The position numbers and the translations under genes were made by a program. From positions 620,001-684,000 of the forward strand of contig JAPFFF010000060.1 in assembly GCA_039105265.1 (NCBI GenBank): a DNA stretch of 64,000 nt. The letters run 5' to 3'. The notes under the pieces were generated by a model. It had not been told where the DNA came from. It saw nothing but the letters and a program-made list of their open reading frames with translations, and searched no databases. Positions 48,625-58,129 of this stretch are shown piece by piece (the first letter of the stretch is position 1; every line of letters starts with the position of its first letter). This stretch comes from Tritrichomonas musculus. Its lineage: Eukaryota; Parabasalia; Tritrichomonadida; Tritrichomonadidae.

Positions 48625-49719
48625 ATGGAAACATCATACTACCTATCTGACCTTAAGTATACTCGTAGACTTCGTTACGAACCTAATGTTGATTACTTGT
48701 ATAGACCTTTTTATCAGCCCAATATGGATTATGTATACAAACCAATTGAACATCCTGGAATTGATTATTTATATAAACCAAAAGATGACGCTCATTTTGG
48801 TTTCCTATATGAACCCATACCTGATTATTTAATTCCAGATAGGCCTCCTTATCGTGATCATAACTCAAGTCATCAAGCAAAAAGTCCATCAAGCAGTCAT
48901 TCACATTCACATTCGCATTCTCACTGTAAATTCAGCAGTACACCATCAACCTATAATGAATCCATGACCTTAGAACGTAAATCAGTAGCTAAAGAAAATA
49001 TCAAGTACATAAAACGTTTTCCTTTTTTGGTTGATAAGAGTCACGTTGAAACAATTACTGATGCTAAATACCAAAAAATTAGCAGAAAACTTGGTGTCCC
49101 TACAAACAAGTTCTCAACAATTTATGTTGAGAAATGTACTTCCTTTGAAGCAATAATGAGCGCCCATAAACGTGATCCACAAAGTCATATTTGCGTTCTG
49201 AATTGTGCAAATCCAATTACTCCTGGTGGCGATTATTTAGATGGACAATCAACCCAAGAAGCTTCACTCTGCCGTCATACTCTTCTTTATCCAACTCTTG
49301 AAGGAAATGCAATGTACACAGCAAACGAGATAGATGGAACAGATACAATGATCTATTCACCAGACGTTTCTGTCTTCAGAGATGCCTATTACAAAGAAAT
49401 GGTACATCCATTCAGGATAGACGTGATTTCAGCAACACCTGTTGATAACAGAAAATGCGAGTTAGTTTCTGGACCTAAAATAATGGATAGAAGAATCAGA
49501 AAAATTATTCATTTAGCAGCAGCCAAAAAAGCAGATGTTCTTATTTTAGGAGCCTTTGGTTGTGGTGCTCTTAAAAATGATCCAAAGCTAATATCCAATT
49601 CTTTCTATAAAGTTTTGGTGACTGAAGGACTGAAATATCACTTTTCTCAAATAATTTTTGCTGTAAGTGAAGATCCAGCTATCTTTGACGTTTTCCGTAA
49701 GAGATTCAATGAACATTAA
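48625..49719 (+). CDS. Microbial-type PARG-like macrodomain protein (DUF2263/TIGR02452 family)
   Basis: ATG 48625 gives 364 residues. Residues 10-75 are a short tandem repeat of about 13 residues (xxxDYLYKPxxxP), followed by a Ser/His run (HSHSHSHSH). The catalytic region starts near 110. VLNCANPITPGGDYLDGQ (GG at 201-202) and QEASLCRHT (Q211, E212, A213) match the GG...QEE signature of the microbial-type poly(ADP-ribose) glycohydrolase family, and GAFGCGALKNDP at 309-320 matches its phosphate-binding loop. Family members hydrolyse ADP-ribose polymers or bind ADP-ribose. The second Glu of QEE, regarded as catalytic in characterised bacterial PARGs, is Ala here, so this copy may bind rather than cleave. 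The N-terminal repeat is not part of the family and may localise the protein. Confidence 0.8.
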   Translation: METSYYLSDLKYTRRLRYEPNVDYLYRPFYQPNMDYVYKPIEHPGIDYLYKPKDDAHFGFLYEPIPDYLIPDRPPYRDHNSSHQAKSPSSSHSHSHSHSHCKFSSTPSTYNESMTLERKSVAKENIKYIKRFPFLVDKSHVETITDAKYQKISRKLGVPTNKFSTIYVEKCTSFEAIMSAHKRDPQSHICVLNCANPITPGGDYLDGQSTQEASLCRHTLLYPTLEGNAMYTANEIDGTDTMIYSPDVSVFRDAYYKEMVHPFRIDVISATPVDNRKCELVSGPKIMDRRIRKIIHLAAAKKADVLILGAFGCGALKNDPKLISNSFYKVLVTEGLKYHFSQIIFAVSEDPAIFDVFRKRFNEH

Positions 49720-50121
49720 ATTTTAAGTTTCACGAGTCAAGCACATTTTTTATATAATATAAAAGTTAGTTAATAATAAAAGTAATATTGATTAATATAA
49801 TGCTTATTCTTCAAAATCTGTATAAGATTAACTTACTATAATTTTTTTGTCAAAAAGTTAGAATGACTTATTAACTTTTTCAGATATAATTTTACCGATA
49901 AATTTAACAAAAATTTTATCGTCCAAAATTTGACACATCAAAATTTTAATACTGCTCAAATAATTGTATATGTATATTGAAAAAGATTGATAAAATAAAA
50001 TATTGAATTAAAATAAAATTCAATTTAATTTGAATTTATCAGAAATATTTTCTTGAATCTCAAGAAAAGAGAGGAATCCAAACCATTGTGAAAATGACTT
50101 TACGTATGAGTTCAGATCAAA
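49720..50121. other. AT-rich intergenic region
   Basis: No gene or repeat was recognised. Confidence 0.45.
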
Positions 50122-50126
50122 TCATT
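50122..50126 (+). promoter_or_regulatory. Candidate Inr (TCATT)
   Basis: TCATT lies 13 bases before ATG 50135 and fits the initiator consensus. Confidence 0.4.
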
Positions 50127-50134
50127 TTTTTATT

Positions 50135-50713
50135 ATGCAAGCAATAAATAATTGCAAAGAAGCAAATTGTGAAAATCTTTCACTCGAACAAACATTAATT
50201 AAAGTTTGGGCAGTTCAAAGAACACAAACTTATCCCAAAGTATTTGAACTCAAGCCATACGATCTTGCCATTTGCGCATTACTTGATTCATATTATCCAA
50301 GAAAGATTAATTATTACATTCTAAATCTTGAAGATCATGAAAAGAATTTACAATTGGCAAATAAAGTTATGAAAGAACTTGGTATTGATGTTTTGATCCA
50401 AAATGACAAAGAAATTGATGAACAAACTCTTTTGAAGCAACTCGAGCTTGTTCAAAAAGTTCTTGATCCTAATTTCAGCTTGAAAGGAAGCAAAGATAAT
50501 GCAGAAAAGGAAAAGAAAGCTCTCATTCAGTTACCAAATAGAAAAGAAACAGAAAACAAACTTCAAGAACAAATCAAGAAAGATAAATTAGCCTATGCCA
50601 AAAAGCAATCAAAAAATAAAAACGGAATCACTGAAGAAGACATTGAAAAACTCTTCAAAGAGAACAAGGAAGCATATGAAAAGCGTAGAGAATTATTAAA
50701 GAATCAAGCTTAA
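50135..50713 (+). CDS. Calponin-homology-like small protein
   Basis: The 192-residue protein has an N-terminal region (about 15-110) with the rhythm of a CH domain: LEQTLIKVWAVQRT, then DLAICALLDSYYPRKINYY, then KVMKELGIDVLI and LLKQLELVQKVL. These correspond to the CH helices with the P..I and LGI hallmarks. The C-terminal 80 residues are Lys/Glu-rich and helical, likely a coiled coil (EEDIEKLFKENKEAYEKRRE). CH proteins bind actin or microtubules; a cytoskeletal role is inferred. CH assignment is from pattern only and could be wrong. The 5' and 3' flanks are AT-rich, and the gene is convergent with the ABC transporter at 50815. Confidence 0.55.
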   Translation: MQAINNCKEANCENLSLEQTLIKVWAVQRTQTYPKVFELKPYDLAICALLDSYYPRKINYYILNLEDHEKNLQLANKVMKELGIDVLIQNDKEIDEQTLLKQLELVQKVLDPNFSLKGSKDNAEKEKKALIQLPNRKETENKLQEQIKKDKLAYAKKQSKNKNGITEEDIEKLFKENKEAYEKRRELLKNQA

Positions 50714-50814
50714 ATTAGTAATTACAATAACTAAAATAGATTTTTAGATTAATAAAAAAATAGACTTTTAATTAAATATTTATTTATTTATTATATTTTT
50801 TTTATTACAAAAAT

Positions 50815-53151
50815 TCATTCATTGTTGTCATTATCTTCGATTTGAATGAGCTTAACAATCATGTCTTCTATCTGTTCTACTTGGAAACTATATGAATTGA
50901 TGCCAAAATCATTCTCCCTTTCATCCAAGGCATGCAAAAAATCAGGAATTTTCGAACTTACGGGCATTTCTATTGTGTCGCTTCTTTCCTCAGACAAGTG
51001 AGCGTCAGGTATGAATGATTTGGCAAATTCTAGAACAGGACCAACTGTTTGGTCGTCACGATCAATTCTCATTACATAGCCGCATTTATACTTTTCTCTC
51101 ATCTCGGTAGACGTGCCTGCAAACTGGAGGTGTCCGCCTGTTAGAATGAACAATCTGGAAGACACAGCTTCGGCCTCTTCCAATGCATGTGTTGTGATGA
51201 GCGATGTTGTCCCTTTCAGGCCAGAAAGCATCTTCCAAATGAGCTGCCTTGCTTGCACATCAACGCCGGCTGTTGGCTCGTCCATCAGAACAATTGACGG
51301 ATTTCCAAGTAAAGAAAGGCCAATGCACAACTTCCTCTTTTGGCCACCAGACAAGTCGCCAGCTCTGTTTGTCATCATGTGGCCCAATTGCATGTTTGAC
51401 GCGAAGTAATCAATGGAAGACTCAAGAATTGACTCTGGAACGCCTCGATAGCAGCCAAACAAGTCAAAATGTTCTCTCACTGACAATTCTGGAATGATCA
51501 CGTTTTCCTGGAAACAAACGCCGAGATGGTTGTTCAATCCATGATTAAACTCAAGAGTTCCATCTGTTGGCTGAATTGCGCCTGCAATTAAGTTGATCAA
51601 CGTTGACTTGCCGGCGCCGTTTGGGCCAATCAAAACAATAAGCTCGCCTGTGCAAATTTCAAAAGAAACATTCTCAAGTGCTTTAATTTTGGACTCTTCG
51701 TAATCTTTGCTTACAAACTCACTCGATATTGCAATCTCTTTATCATTGGCAATCAGCATCTTCCTCTTTCTTCTTTTACAGCAGTTTCGACATGAGCAGC
51801 ATCGCTTAAGTGGCGATGTTCCAAATGATCGAGGCAGAACTGCATTAAAGAAGACGAACAAAATGAAGTAAAAAGCAGCATCAGCAGCGAGCCAGAAAAG
51901 CGGAATTGCAGGAGGCACATAGTACAAGTCCAAATCATAAATGTTGTTGAAGTTGAATCCTTGAACGCCATTCGCAGTAGAAGTGCATCCCTGCATCATG
52001 AAGACCTCGATTGCAGAGATAGGAAATATGCAGAAAACGCTTGTTGCAATTGTGTTATGATTCTGACTACTCAAGCTAACAAACATGTGCAATATGGAGC
52101 ATATCAGAGCAATAACAACAAGAATAACAGTCAATGACCGTCCGCTTGATGACTTATTAAAGAACGTCGACAAAAAGAATTGAAACATGATTTGCGAAAT
52201 CACATACAAAAGAAACGCAATGAAAACTATGCCAAAATTGCATCCCTTCAGTCCATATCCAAATGAATAGCACAATGCAAATATGAAATAAAAAACTATA
52301 TTAATACTGAATTGTGATATGAAATTGGTAAGCCAGTATATCCACTCTTTCATGCCCATCATCAGTGAGAGACCGGTTACGTGATTTTCTTTTTCTTCGA
52401 AAATTTTCTCCATGTCTGGCATCGTTGAGACAACAATTGTCAGGGCAACTATCATGCCAACTACAAAGGTGTTGCCACTGCTGCCCGATTTGGTTTCGGG
52501 TGTTGGAAATGATCTTTCGGAAATAATAGTTTGAATTGAAATTGAATTTTTGATTTTCTCTGGGTCATCTTTGTAGTACATCTTGAGGGCAGCATTTCGT
52601 AATTCAAGTAAAAGATCTCGCTGTGGATTCGGTCCAGTTAATGATTGAATGTATATTTTGAAGTATGGATTGGTTAATGAGTCCTGTTTATCGATATTAT
52701 CCCATCTAATAGCAACACCATTTGTATCAGTTGAATAAATTGTTCTTTCTATCTCAGAGTATGAATTTGCATAACTTAATAAGCGCCCATTATAAGCATA
52801 TTTTTTTATTTTATCGGTATGGTTGAGTAATTCTACTATTTTTGGATTATTTGGCATCATTATTATATGAACTTGATTGCTTGAGCTGAACCATCCATCT
52901 AATGTCGTTCCAACTTGATCTTCTACTGGAAATGGAACAGCTGGTGTTGTTACTGTTTTATATTGGCATAAAAATATATTAACTATCATTAAAAGAAAGC
53001 CAATAATAATTTCGATGATTGCAGATTTTCGTCGTAATTTTTGAAGAAACTGTTTTTTGATTAAGGCTTTTATTTGGCCAAATCGTCTGACTCTTAAATC
53101 ACTATAAGATCCTAAAGGATTATTTGATTCTTCAAGAAAAGGCTCTTGCAT
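50815..53151 (-). CDS. ABCA-type half-transporter
   Basis: The 778-residue protein starts with a cytosolic segment and a hydrophobic helix near 45-65. A large extracytosolic loop follows, then a cluster of five or six transmembrane helices between about 230 and 440 (VVGMIVALTIVVSTM and on), as in ABCA half-size transporters. The nucleotide-binding domain spans about 480-700: Walker A GPNGAGKST at 508-516, signature LSGGQ at 600-604, Walker B IVLMDEPTAGVD at about 620-631, and the switch histidine in ITTHALEEAEAVSS. All residues needed for ATP hydrolysis are present. ABCA proteins move lipids or lipid-linked substrates; the substrate here is unknown. It is divergently transcribed from a second ABCA half-transporter 304 bp away. 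GC is higher than in neighbouring repeat genes. Confidence 0.9.
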   Translation of the reverse strand: MQEPFLEESNNPLGSYSDLRVRRFGQIKALIKKQFLQKLRRKSAIIEIIIGFLLMIVNIFLCQYKTVTTPAVPFPVEDQVGTTLDGWFSSSNQVHIIMMPNNPKIVELLNHTDKIKKYAYNGRLLSYANSYSEIERTIYSTDTNGVAIRWDNIDKQDSLTNPYFKIYIQSLTGPNPQRDLLLELRNAALKMYYKDDPEKIKNSISIQTIISERSFPTPETKSGSSGNTFVVGMIVALTIVVSTMPDMEKIFEEKENHVTGLSLMMGMKEWIYWLTNFISQFSINIVFYFIFALCYSFGYGLKGCNFGIVFIAFLLYVISQIMFQFFLSTFFNKSSSGRSLTVILVVIALICSILHMFVSLSSQNHNTIATSVFCIFPISAIEVFMMQGCTSTANGVQGFNFNNIYDLDLYYVPPAIPLFWLAADAAFYFILFVFFNAVLPRSFGTSPLKRCCSCRNCCKRRKRKMLIANDKEIAISSEFVSKDYEESKIKALENVSFEICTGELIVLIGPNGAGKSTLINLIAGAIQPTDGTLEFNHGLNNHLGVCFQENVIIPELSVREHFDLFGCYRGVPESILESSIDYFASNMQLGHMMTNRAGDLSGGQKRKLCIGLSLLGNPSIVLMDEPTAGVDVQARQLIWKMLSGLKGTTSLITTHALEEAEAVSSRLFILTGGHLQFAGTSTEMREKYKCGYVMRIDRDDQTVGPVLEFAKSFIPDAHLSEERSDTIEMPVSSKIPDFLHALDERENDFGINSYSFQVEQIEDMIVKLIQIEDNDNNE

Positions 53152-53455
53152 TATGAAAAAAAAGTTATATTGAATTTTTGAAAGCTTTTGAAAATTGAAT
53201 ATAATTAATGTGGTTGCATACCGAATGATAAAGTCATTATCATTTTAGAATTAACAACAAATTAAAAATATGATTAATTTTTACATCATACTATGAAAAA
53301 ATACATCATTCAATATTTTGAAGATTCAGAATAAACCATCTTTCAAAAATTCAATAAATAATGATAGTAAATATATCAATTTTTCAATATTTATTGAAAT
53401 TTTTGATAGAATCGAAATTCAAAGTTCAGAAACATATTCGATCATTTTTTAGGGA
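53152..53455. promoter_or_regulatory. Shared divergent promoter region of two ABCA genes
   Basis: This is the 304-bp gap between the two start codons. TCATT at 53442-53446 fits the Inr 14 bases before ATG 53456. On the minus strand TCATA abuts ATG 53151. The arrangement would allow co-regulation; no operator-like repeat stands out. Confidence 0.4.
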
Positions 53456-55894
53456 ATGAGTAAACAAAACTCCATTTTTGGACAATTTAGCCATTATAAA
53501 GCCCTTTTATTTCGAAGGTATACTGTATATAGAAGGACAATTCGATCATTATTAAAATCTTTTCTTGGTGTTTTAATTTTTGCAGCAATAGGAGCAATTC
53601 TTCAAGGTATGATGATCAATACATCTGAAAGTAGTTTTGAGCCAATAACATACAAAATGTTTGGGAAATCAAAAAACAATTTTGTTTTTGTTGGTCAAAA
53701 TGATACCAATTTTGCACAAAAAATCATAAATACTATTCAATTTCAATATAAAAATGATACTGGAGAAAATGCAATTACCACATATTATGATACTATTGAT
53801 AATATGAATAAGGAAATATTCGATCAAGTTAGCCAAAATAATTGCCATTTAAAGACACCGTTTGGGATATACTTCAAAAATCCAACAACTTTTCCATATT
53901 CATTTTCAATATTACATAATTATTCAGGCGATGACAAGACAGGCACCTCAACATACTCCAATTCCATTATGGCAAACATGTTATATCAAGAAGAATTAGG
54001 ATCTTCATCATCCTTTGATGTCCGCTTCATGGGGATGAATTTAAAGTTCCAACAAATGATCTTCAGCCTTCTTGGCCCAACGATCATGGTATTTGGCCTT
54101 CTTACGATCACCTCGTTAATTGTTCCGCAGCCCATTGATGACATTCGAGGTGAAGTACGATCATTTATGATTCAATGTAATTTAAAGCTTCTTCCTTATT
54201 GGCTTTCAACATTGACTGTTGACATGATTTTGTGGACCATTTTTTGCCTCATTACATATCTCATATATCTGATGTTCCAGATCAGGCCAGTTCTTGACAA
54301 TGCTGGCAATTGTTTCTACATTCTGTTTTTCCAAGGACCATCGTTAATATTGTTCATATATAACATGAGTTTCCTCTTTGATAAGTCGAATTCTGCATCA
54401 CGTCAAATCTTCCTTATAAGCCTCTGCATTCTTTTGATTCCTGTGGTCGTCAACGTGTTTGCATCGAATCCAGCACCGCTTGATTGGATATATGCGCTCA
54501 TTCCTCACATCTCTCTATACCAGCTTCTCGGAAAAGTGCTGCCAAACACCGGTGCAAGAGCGAGAAGTTTGAGTTATTATTGGAAGCAAAGTGGCACGTT
54601 TCCGTATTATTTGATGCAGTTTTTGGACATTGGCATTTATGGTCTAGTTCTGTTTTTCATTGAGAAATATCGAAACCGTCTACAAAAGAAGCTCGCACAG
54701 AATACATTCAATTCATACACCGACTTTTTGAGGGAATTGAAAGAGAGGCACACGACATCAAAAGAAACAAGAGACATGGAGGAAGAAGTATTGGAAAACA
54801 GAAGTAATTTTGCTGTTAAAGTTAAACGTGTTTCTCGATTGTTTATTAATACAGCCGGACAGCCAGTTCCAGCTGTCAATTGTGTAACTCTTGGTGTGAA
54901 GGAGGAGTCTATTTTCGGATTCCTTGGAGCAAACGGAGCAGGCAAGACGACTCTGATTAGAATGATAACGGGATCACTGCCATGCTCAGATGGTGTCATT
55001 GAAATATTTGGCAGGAACATAGATGACATCTCAGATAAAACAATCATTTCGATATGTCCACAGTTCAACAACCATTTGTTCTTTGAGCTGACAACGCGCG
55101 AACACTTCCATTTCTATTCGTTGCTGTTTGAAATGGACAAAAACGAAGCCGAAGAGACTTCAGCAAGACTGATTGAAGGAATGGAATTGACTGCCATTAT
55201 GGACAAGCCAATCAAAGAACTGAGCGGCGGTGATGCACGAAAATTGGCAATTGCACTGAGTTTCTTTGGACCTTCGAAGATTGTCCTTCTTGATGAGCCA
55301 ACGGCGAACTTGGATCCAGTTGCCTGCAAGTGTGTCCACCAAATGATATTGAACAACAAAGGCAGCAAAACATTCATGCTGTGCACGCACTTATTAAGTG
55401 AGGCTGAGGAATTGTGTGACTTGATTTCAATCATGGTAAAAGGAAACGTTTTTACTATTGGAACACCTCAATTTTTGACTAAAAAATTCGGAACTGAGTA
55501 CAAAATTGACATCAAAATGAATGTTGACAGAGTCGATTCAGAAGATCTTTGTAATCAGTTCTTTAGTAATGAACTTCCGGGAGCGACGTTATCAATGAGA
55601 AGATTGAATTCTAGGATTTACTCTCTGCCGGCAAACTTGATGAAATTGTCCGATGTTTTCAGCAAGATGCAAAAAGGACTGGAAGCAAATAATGGCTTTT
55701 CTTATTATACTTGTTCAACGTCATCTTTGGAAAGTGTGTTCATGGAGATTGTTCATAAGGCCGAACAAGAAGAAATGGATGTTCTAAATCAATATAATAA
55801 TCCTTCTTCTAAAAATACACAAAACTCACTTTATACTAGCTCAACAAAAGAAGATATGAAAAATGGCACACGAATGGATAGTGGATTATTATAA
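53456..55894 (+). CDS. ABCA-type half-transporter
   Basis: The 812-residue protein has a first helix near 25-50, a large loop to about 190, then a cluster of hydrophobic segments at about 195-430 and an NBD at about 450-690. Walker A is GANGAGKTT at 491-499, the signature is LSGGD at 589-593 (Gln replaced by Asp), and Walker B is IVLLDEPTANLDP at 609-621, followed by LCTHLLSEAEELCDL. LSGGD-type variants are tolerated in some ABC proteins. The C-terminal 170 residues form the regulatory extension usual in ABCA proteins, ending in a polar tail. The product differs from the divergent partner in loop and tail. ABCA half-transporters must dimerise, so a heterodimer with the neighbour is possible but unproven. 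It is predicted in the plasma or a vesicle membrane. Confidence 0.9.
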   Translation: MSKQNSIFGQFSHYKALLFRRYTVYRRTIRSLLKSFLGVLIFAAIGAILQGMMINTSESSFEPITYKMFGKSKNNFVFVGQNDTNFAQKIINTIQFQYKNDTGENAITTYYDTIDNMNKEIFDQVSQNNCHLKTPFGIYFKNPTTFPYSFSILHNYSGDDKTGTSTYSNSIMANMLYQEELGSSSSFDVRFMGMNLKFQQMIFSLLGPTIMVFGLLTITSLIVPQPIDDIRGEVRSFMIQCNLKLLPYWLSTLTVDMILWTIFCLITYLIYLMFQIRPVLDNAGNCFYILFFQGPSLILFIYNMSFLFDKSNSASRQIFLISLCILLIPVVVNVFASNPAPLDWIYALIPHISLYQLLGKVLPNTGARARSLSYYWKQSGTFPYYLMQFLDIGIYGLVLFFIEKYRNRLQKKLAQNTFNSYTDFLRELKERHTTSKETRDMEEEVLENRSNFAVKVKRVSRLFINTAGQPVPAVNCVTLGVKEESIFGFLGANGAGKTTLIRMITGSLPCSDGVIEIFGRNIDDISDKTIISICPQFNNHLFFELTTREHFHFYSLLFEMDKNEAEETSARLIEGMELTAIMDKPIKELSGGDARKLAIALSFFGPSKIVLLDEPTANLDPVACKCVHQMILNNKGSKTFMLCTHLLSEAEELCDLISIMVKGNVFTIGTPQFLTKKFGTEYKIDIKMNVDRVDSEDLCNQFFSNELPGATLSMRRLNSRIYSLPANLMKLSDVFSKMQKGLEANNGFSYYTCSTSSLESVFMEIVHKAEQEEMDVLNQYNNPSSKNTQNSLYTSSTKEDMKNGTRMDSGLL

Positions 55895-56258
55895 ATATTA
55901 ATAAATTGTTTTTCTTTCAGAGAAATATTATTTTTTTTTTTATACAATTTATCGTTAAAGGTTATTAAACACTTTAATATATAAAGTTAAAGAGAACGAC
56001 AAATTGTAATGATATTCAGTATGATCTCTTTGCTAATATATTTGTTCTCTTTGCTAGAATATGATGTCAAAGAGAACGACTAAAGAAAAATGATTTAATC
56101 ATCATTGACAATTTACGATAAATTGCTGTAAATAAATCAAAATAAGAATTGAATTTATATATGTTTAATTGATAATTATCAACAAGATTGAAATCACGCT
56201 CATTTATTGTAAATTGAATATTTTAAACAAAACCACAAATAAGATTGAAATCAAGTTT
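55895..56258. repeat. Foldback (MITE-like) candidate in the intergenic region
   Basis: CAATTTATCGT at 55945-55955 is the reverse complement of 56115-56125. Inside are AAAGAGAACGAC at 55989-56000 and 56069-56080 and the opposite GTTCTCTTT at 56044-56052. This 181-bp symmetric structure resembles a small non-autonomous foldback element. No target-site duplication was confirmed and no gene is present. Confidence 0.45.
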
Positions 56259-57129
56259 TTAAATTTCTTCAATTTTGGTTGGAATCATTATTATTGCATT
56301 TTTTGAATCCTTAAATTGGTCAATAAAGTCATTCAATGATGAATCTTCATAAAATTCAATTATCTGAAGATCACATAAAAAAGAAAAAGAGTCATCTTCA
56401 ATTCTTATCACTTGAGCAGGAATGATAAGGCTTTTAATTGCAGTGAAAACAAAAGCTCCTCTCTATATTGAATTCAATTTTGTATTATTCGGGATGTCAA
56501 ATCTTTGAAGTTCAGAACAGAGCTTGAATGCTTCAGAACATATTTTTGTAACATTATATGGAAGAGTAAACTTTTCAATTGCTGTATTAACGAATGCACT
56601 ACTATCAATTTCCTCAAGTTTTCCATCATTTGGGATGTTAACATATCTAAGTTTACGAGCAACAGAAAAAGCATTTGCACCGATTTTCTTGATGCATGAA
56701 GGAAGACATATTTTTGTGTTTGATGTTTCAATAAATGCATTATCACCAATACTTATAAGTCGAGAGTTATCTGGTATCATAAATTCTCGAAGATTTTTAT
56801 TCGATAGAAATGATCGATAACTAATTTGTTCGATTTGTGGAGGAAGATAGAAACTTCTCAAATGAACAATATTCGAATGCAAATGATCCAATTCGTTTAA
56901 TATAAGAAGGAATAGTAACATCAGTAATGTCACAAGATGCAGACAAGAGAACATCAAAAATGTAATTTGTTAGTTCACTTTTGTCAATGACTAGTCTTTC
57001 ATCTTCAGTGCAAATCATGAAATATTGATTTCTATGATCAATTGTCACTTTTGTCAATCGGTCTGTCCATCTACACCATCCTTCTTCAAGTTCATACACA
57101 CATGCTGGAATTGAAAGACATTTTATCAA
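56259..57129 (-). pseudogene. BspA-like LRR gene remnant
   Basis: The minus strand from about 57129 reads LIKCLSIPACVYELEEGW and then several atypical TpLRRs. After PSYIKRIGSFAFEYC a frameshift near 56870-56890 moves the series to another frame (HLRSFYLPPQIEQISYRSFL, IGDNAFIETSNTKICLPSCI), to TAG near 56463. Past that stop the same frame continues as LRR-like (GAFVFTAIKSLIIPAQVIR) to TAA 56259-56261. There is no ATG at the 5' end. Repeats are diverse, unlike the array at 6641. One frameshift, one internal stop and a missing start make this a pseudogene. Confidence 0.75.
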
Positions 57130-57359
57130 TGTTCTCTCAAAATAGTTTTAACATATTTTTTAAAGCTTTGAATCAGGATGAAATCGAATCGATCCAATAT
57201 CTATGTTTTGAGCAGAGCTATTAGTTGGTATTCTAGTAATAATATATTCTTGATTTTATAGTTGAACGATACTGGAATCAAGACATTATCAACTTTAGTT
57301 AAAAGTTGGTGAATAAAATGATGTAGATTATGAAGAAAGTTAGATATGGTAGTGGGTGT
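57130..57359. other. Intergenic
   Basis: No feature is recognised; it separates the LRR remnant from the Maverick-like block. Confidence 0.35.
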
Positions 57360-57585
57360 TTCACACCACACTACACACATGAAACTTACACTTTTGGTCT
57401 ATTTTAATAACGAAAACGACAAGATGACAATCAAGAAGAGATGTCATGATTAACGTCTCGTGGCGCGTATATTTAATGTATAACCTCGATGTCAGAGCTG
57501 TTGGTGATGTTTCATGTGTTGCTATCATAAATGATATGCTCACCACTAATAACAATGAATGAAATATAATTTATTGATATCATAA

Positions 57586-57849
57586 ATGAAACGATTAACT
57601 GACCCAATCGATTACACACCAATACCAAAAGAATACGAGCGAATCGAATTAATTTATTTTCAACCATTGAGTGTTCTGTTGAAACGAGATGATAAAACAT
57701 TGAGTCAACAAATGAAGAAGCTGAAAGAAGAGACAAAAATAAAAATGTTCATTGATGAAACGTTTAATATTGATGAGTATATAATAGATGAATGTTGTAA
57801 TGGTCGAACGTATAGATTGATTTATAACCCAATCAAAAATAATAAATGA
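57586..57849 (+). CDS. Small Maverick-block protein, unknown
   Basis: The 87-residue open frame starts MKRLTDPIDYTPIPKEYERI; it is mixed charge, with no membrane segment and no recognised motif. It overlaps the next gene by four bases. It is regarded as part of the Maverick-like block because of this packing. Function unknown. Confidence 0.4.
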   Translation: MKRLTDPIDYTPIPKEYERIELIYFQPLSVLLKRDDKTLSQQMKKLKEETKIKMFIDETFNIDEYIIDECCNGRTYRLIYNPIKNNK

Positions 57850-58127
57850 TTTTTTTAATGATGTCTAAAATGACTGAAAATAATAAATTAGATTTAAATC
57901 AATTCAATCAAACACCTATTATTAAATCTATGACAAAATCAAAGTCTATTGAAAATCTACAATTGACAGAACATAAACCACAACCAGAAGTTAAACGTGG
58001 AAGAAAAAGCAAATACGCTAATGATGAAGAGAGAAAGGAAGCAAGGAAAAGACAACAGAAAGAATATCGTCAACGTAAAAAAAATGAATTGATAGAAATG
58101 AAGAAACAAATTGAAGAACATAAATAA
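57846..58127 (+). CDS. Small basic protein with AT-hook/bZIP-like region (Maverick block)
   Basis: The 93-residue frame has a probable start at one of three early Met codons. The C-terminal half is strongly basic: VKRGRKSKYAN resembles an AT-hook (core RGRK) and is followed by EERKEARKRQQKEYRQRKKNE, like a bZIP basic region with a short helix after it. DNA binding is inferred. It ends two bases before the stop of the convergent minus-strand gene. Confidence 0.45.
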   Translation: MIFLMMSKMTENNKLDLNQFNQTPIIKSMTKSKSIENLQLTEHKPQPEVKRGRKSKYANDEERKEARKRQQKEYRQRKKNELIEMKKQIEEHK

Positions 58128-58129
58128 AT

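Noticed and set aside
51113-51497. Plus-strand frames opposite the ABCA transporter
   Set aside because: Antisense to the conserved nucleotide-binding domain.
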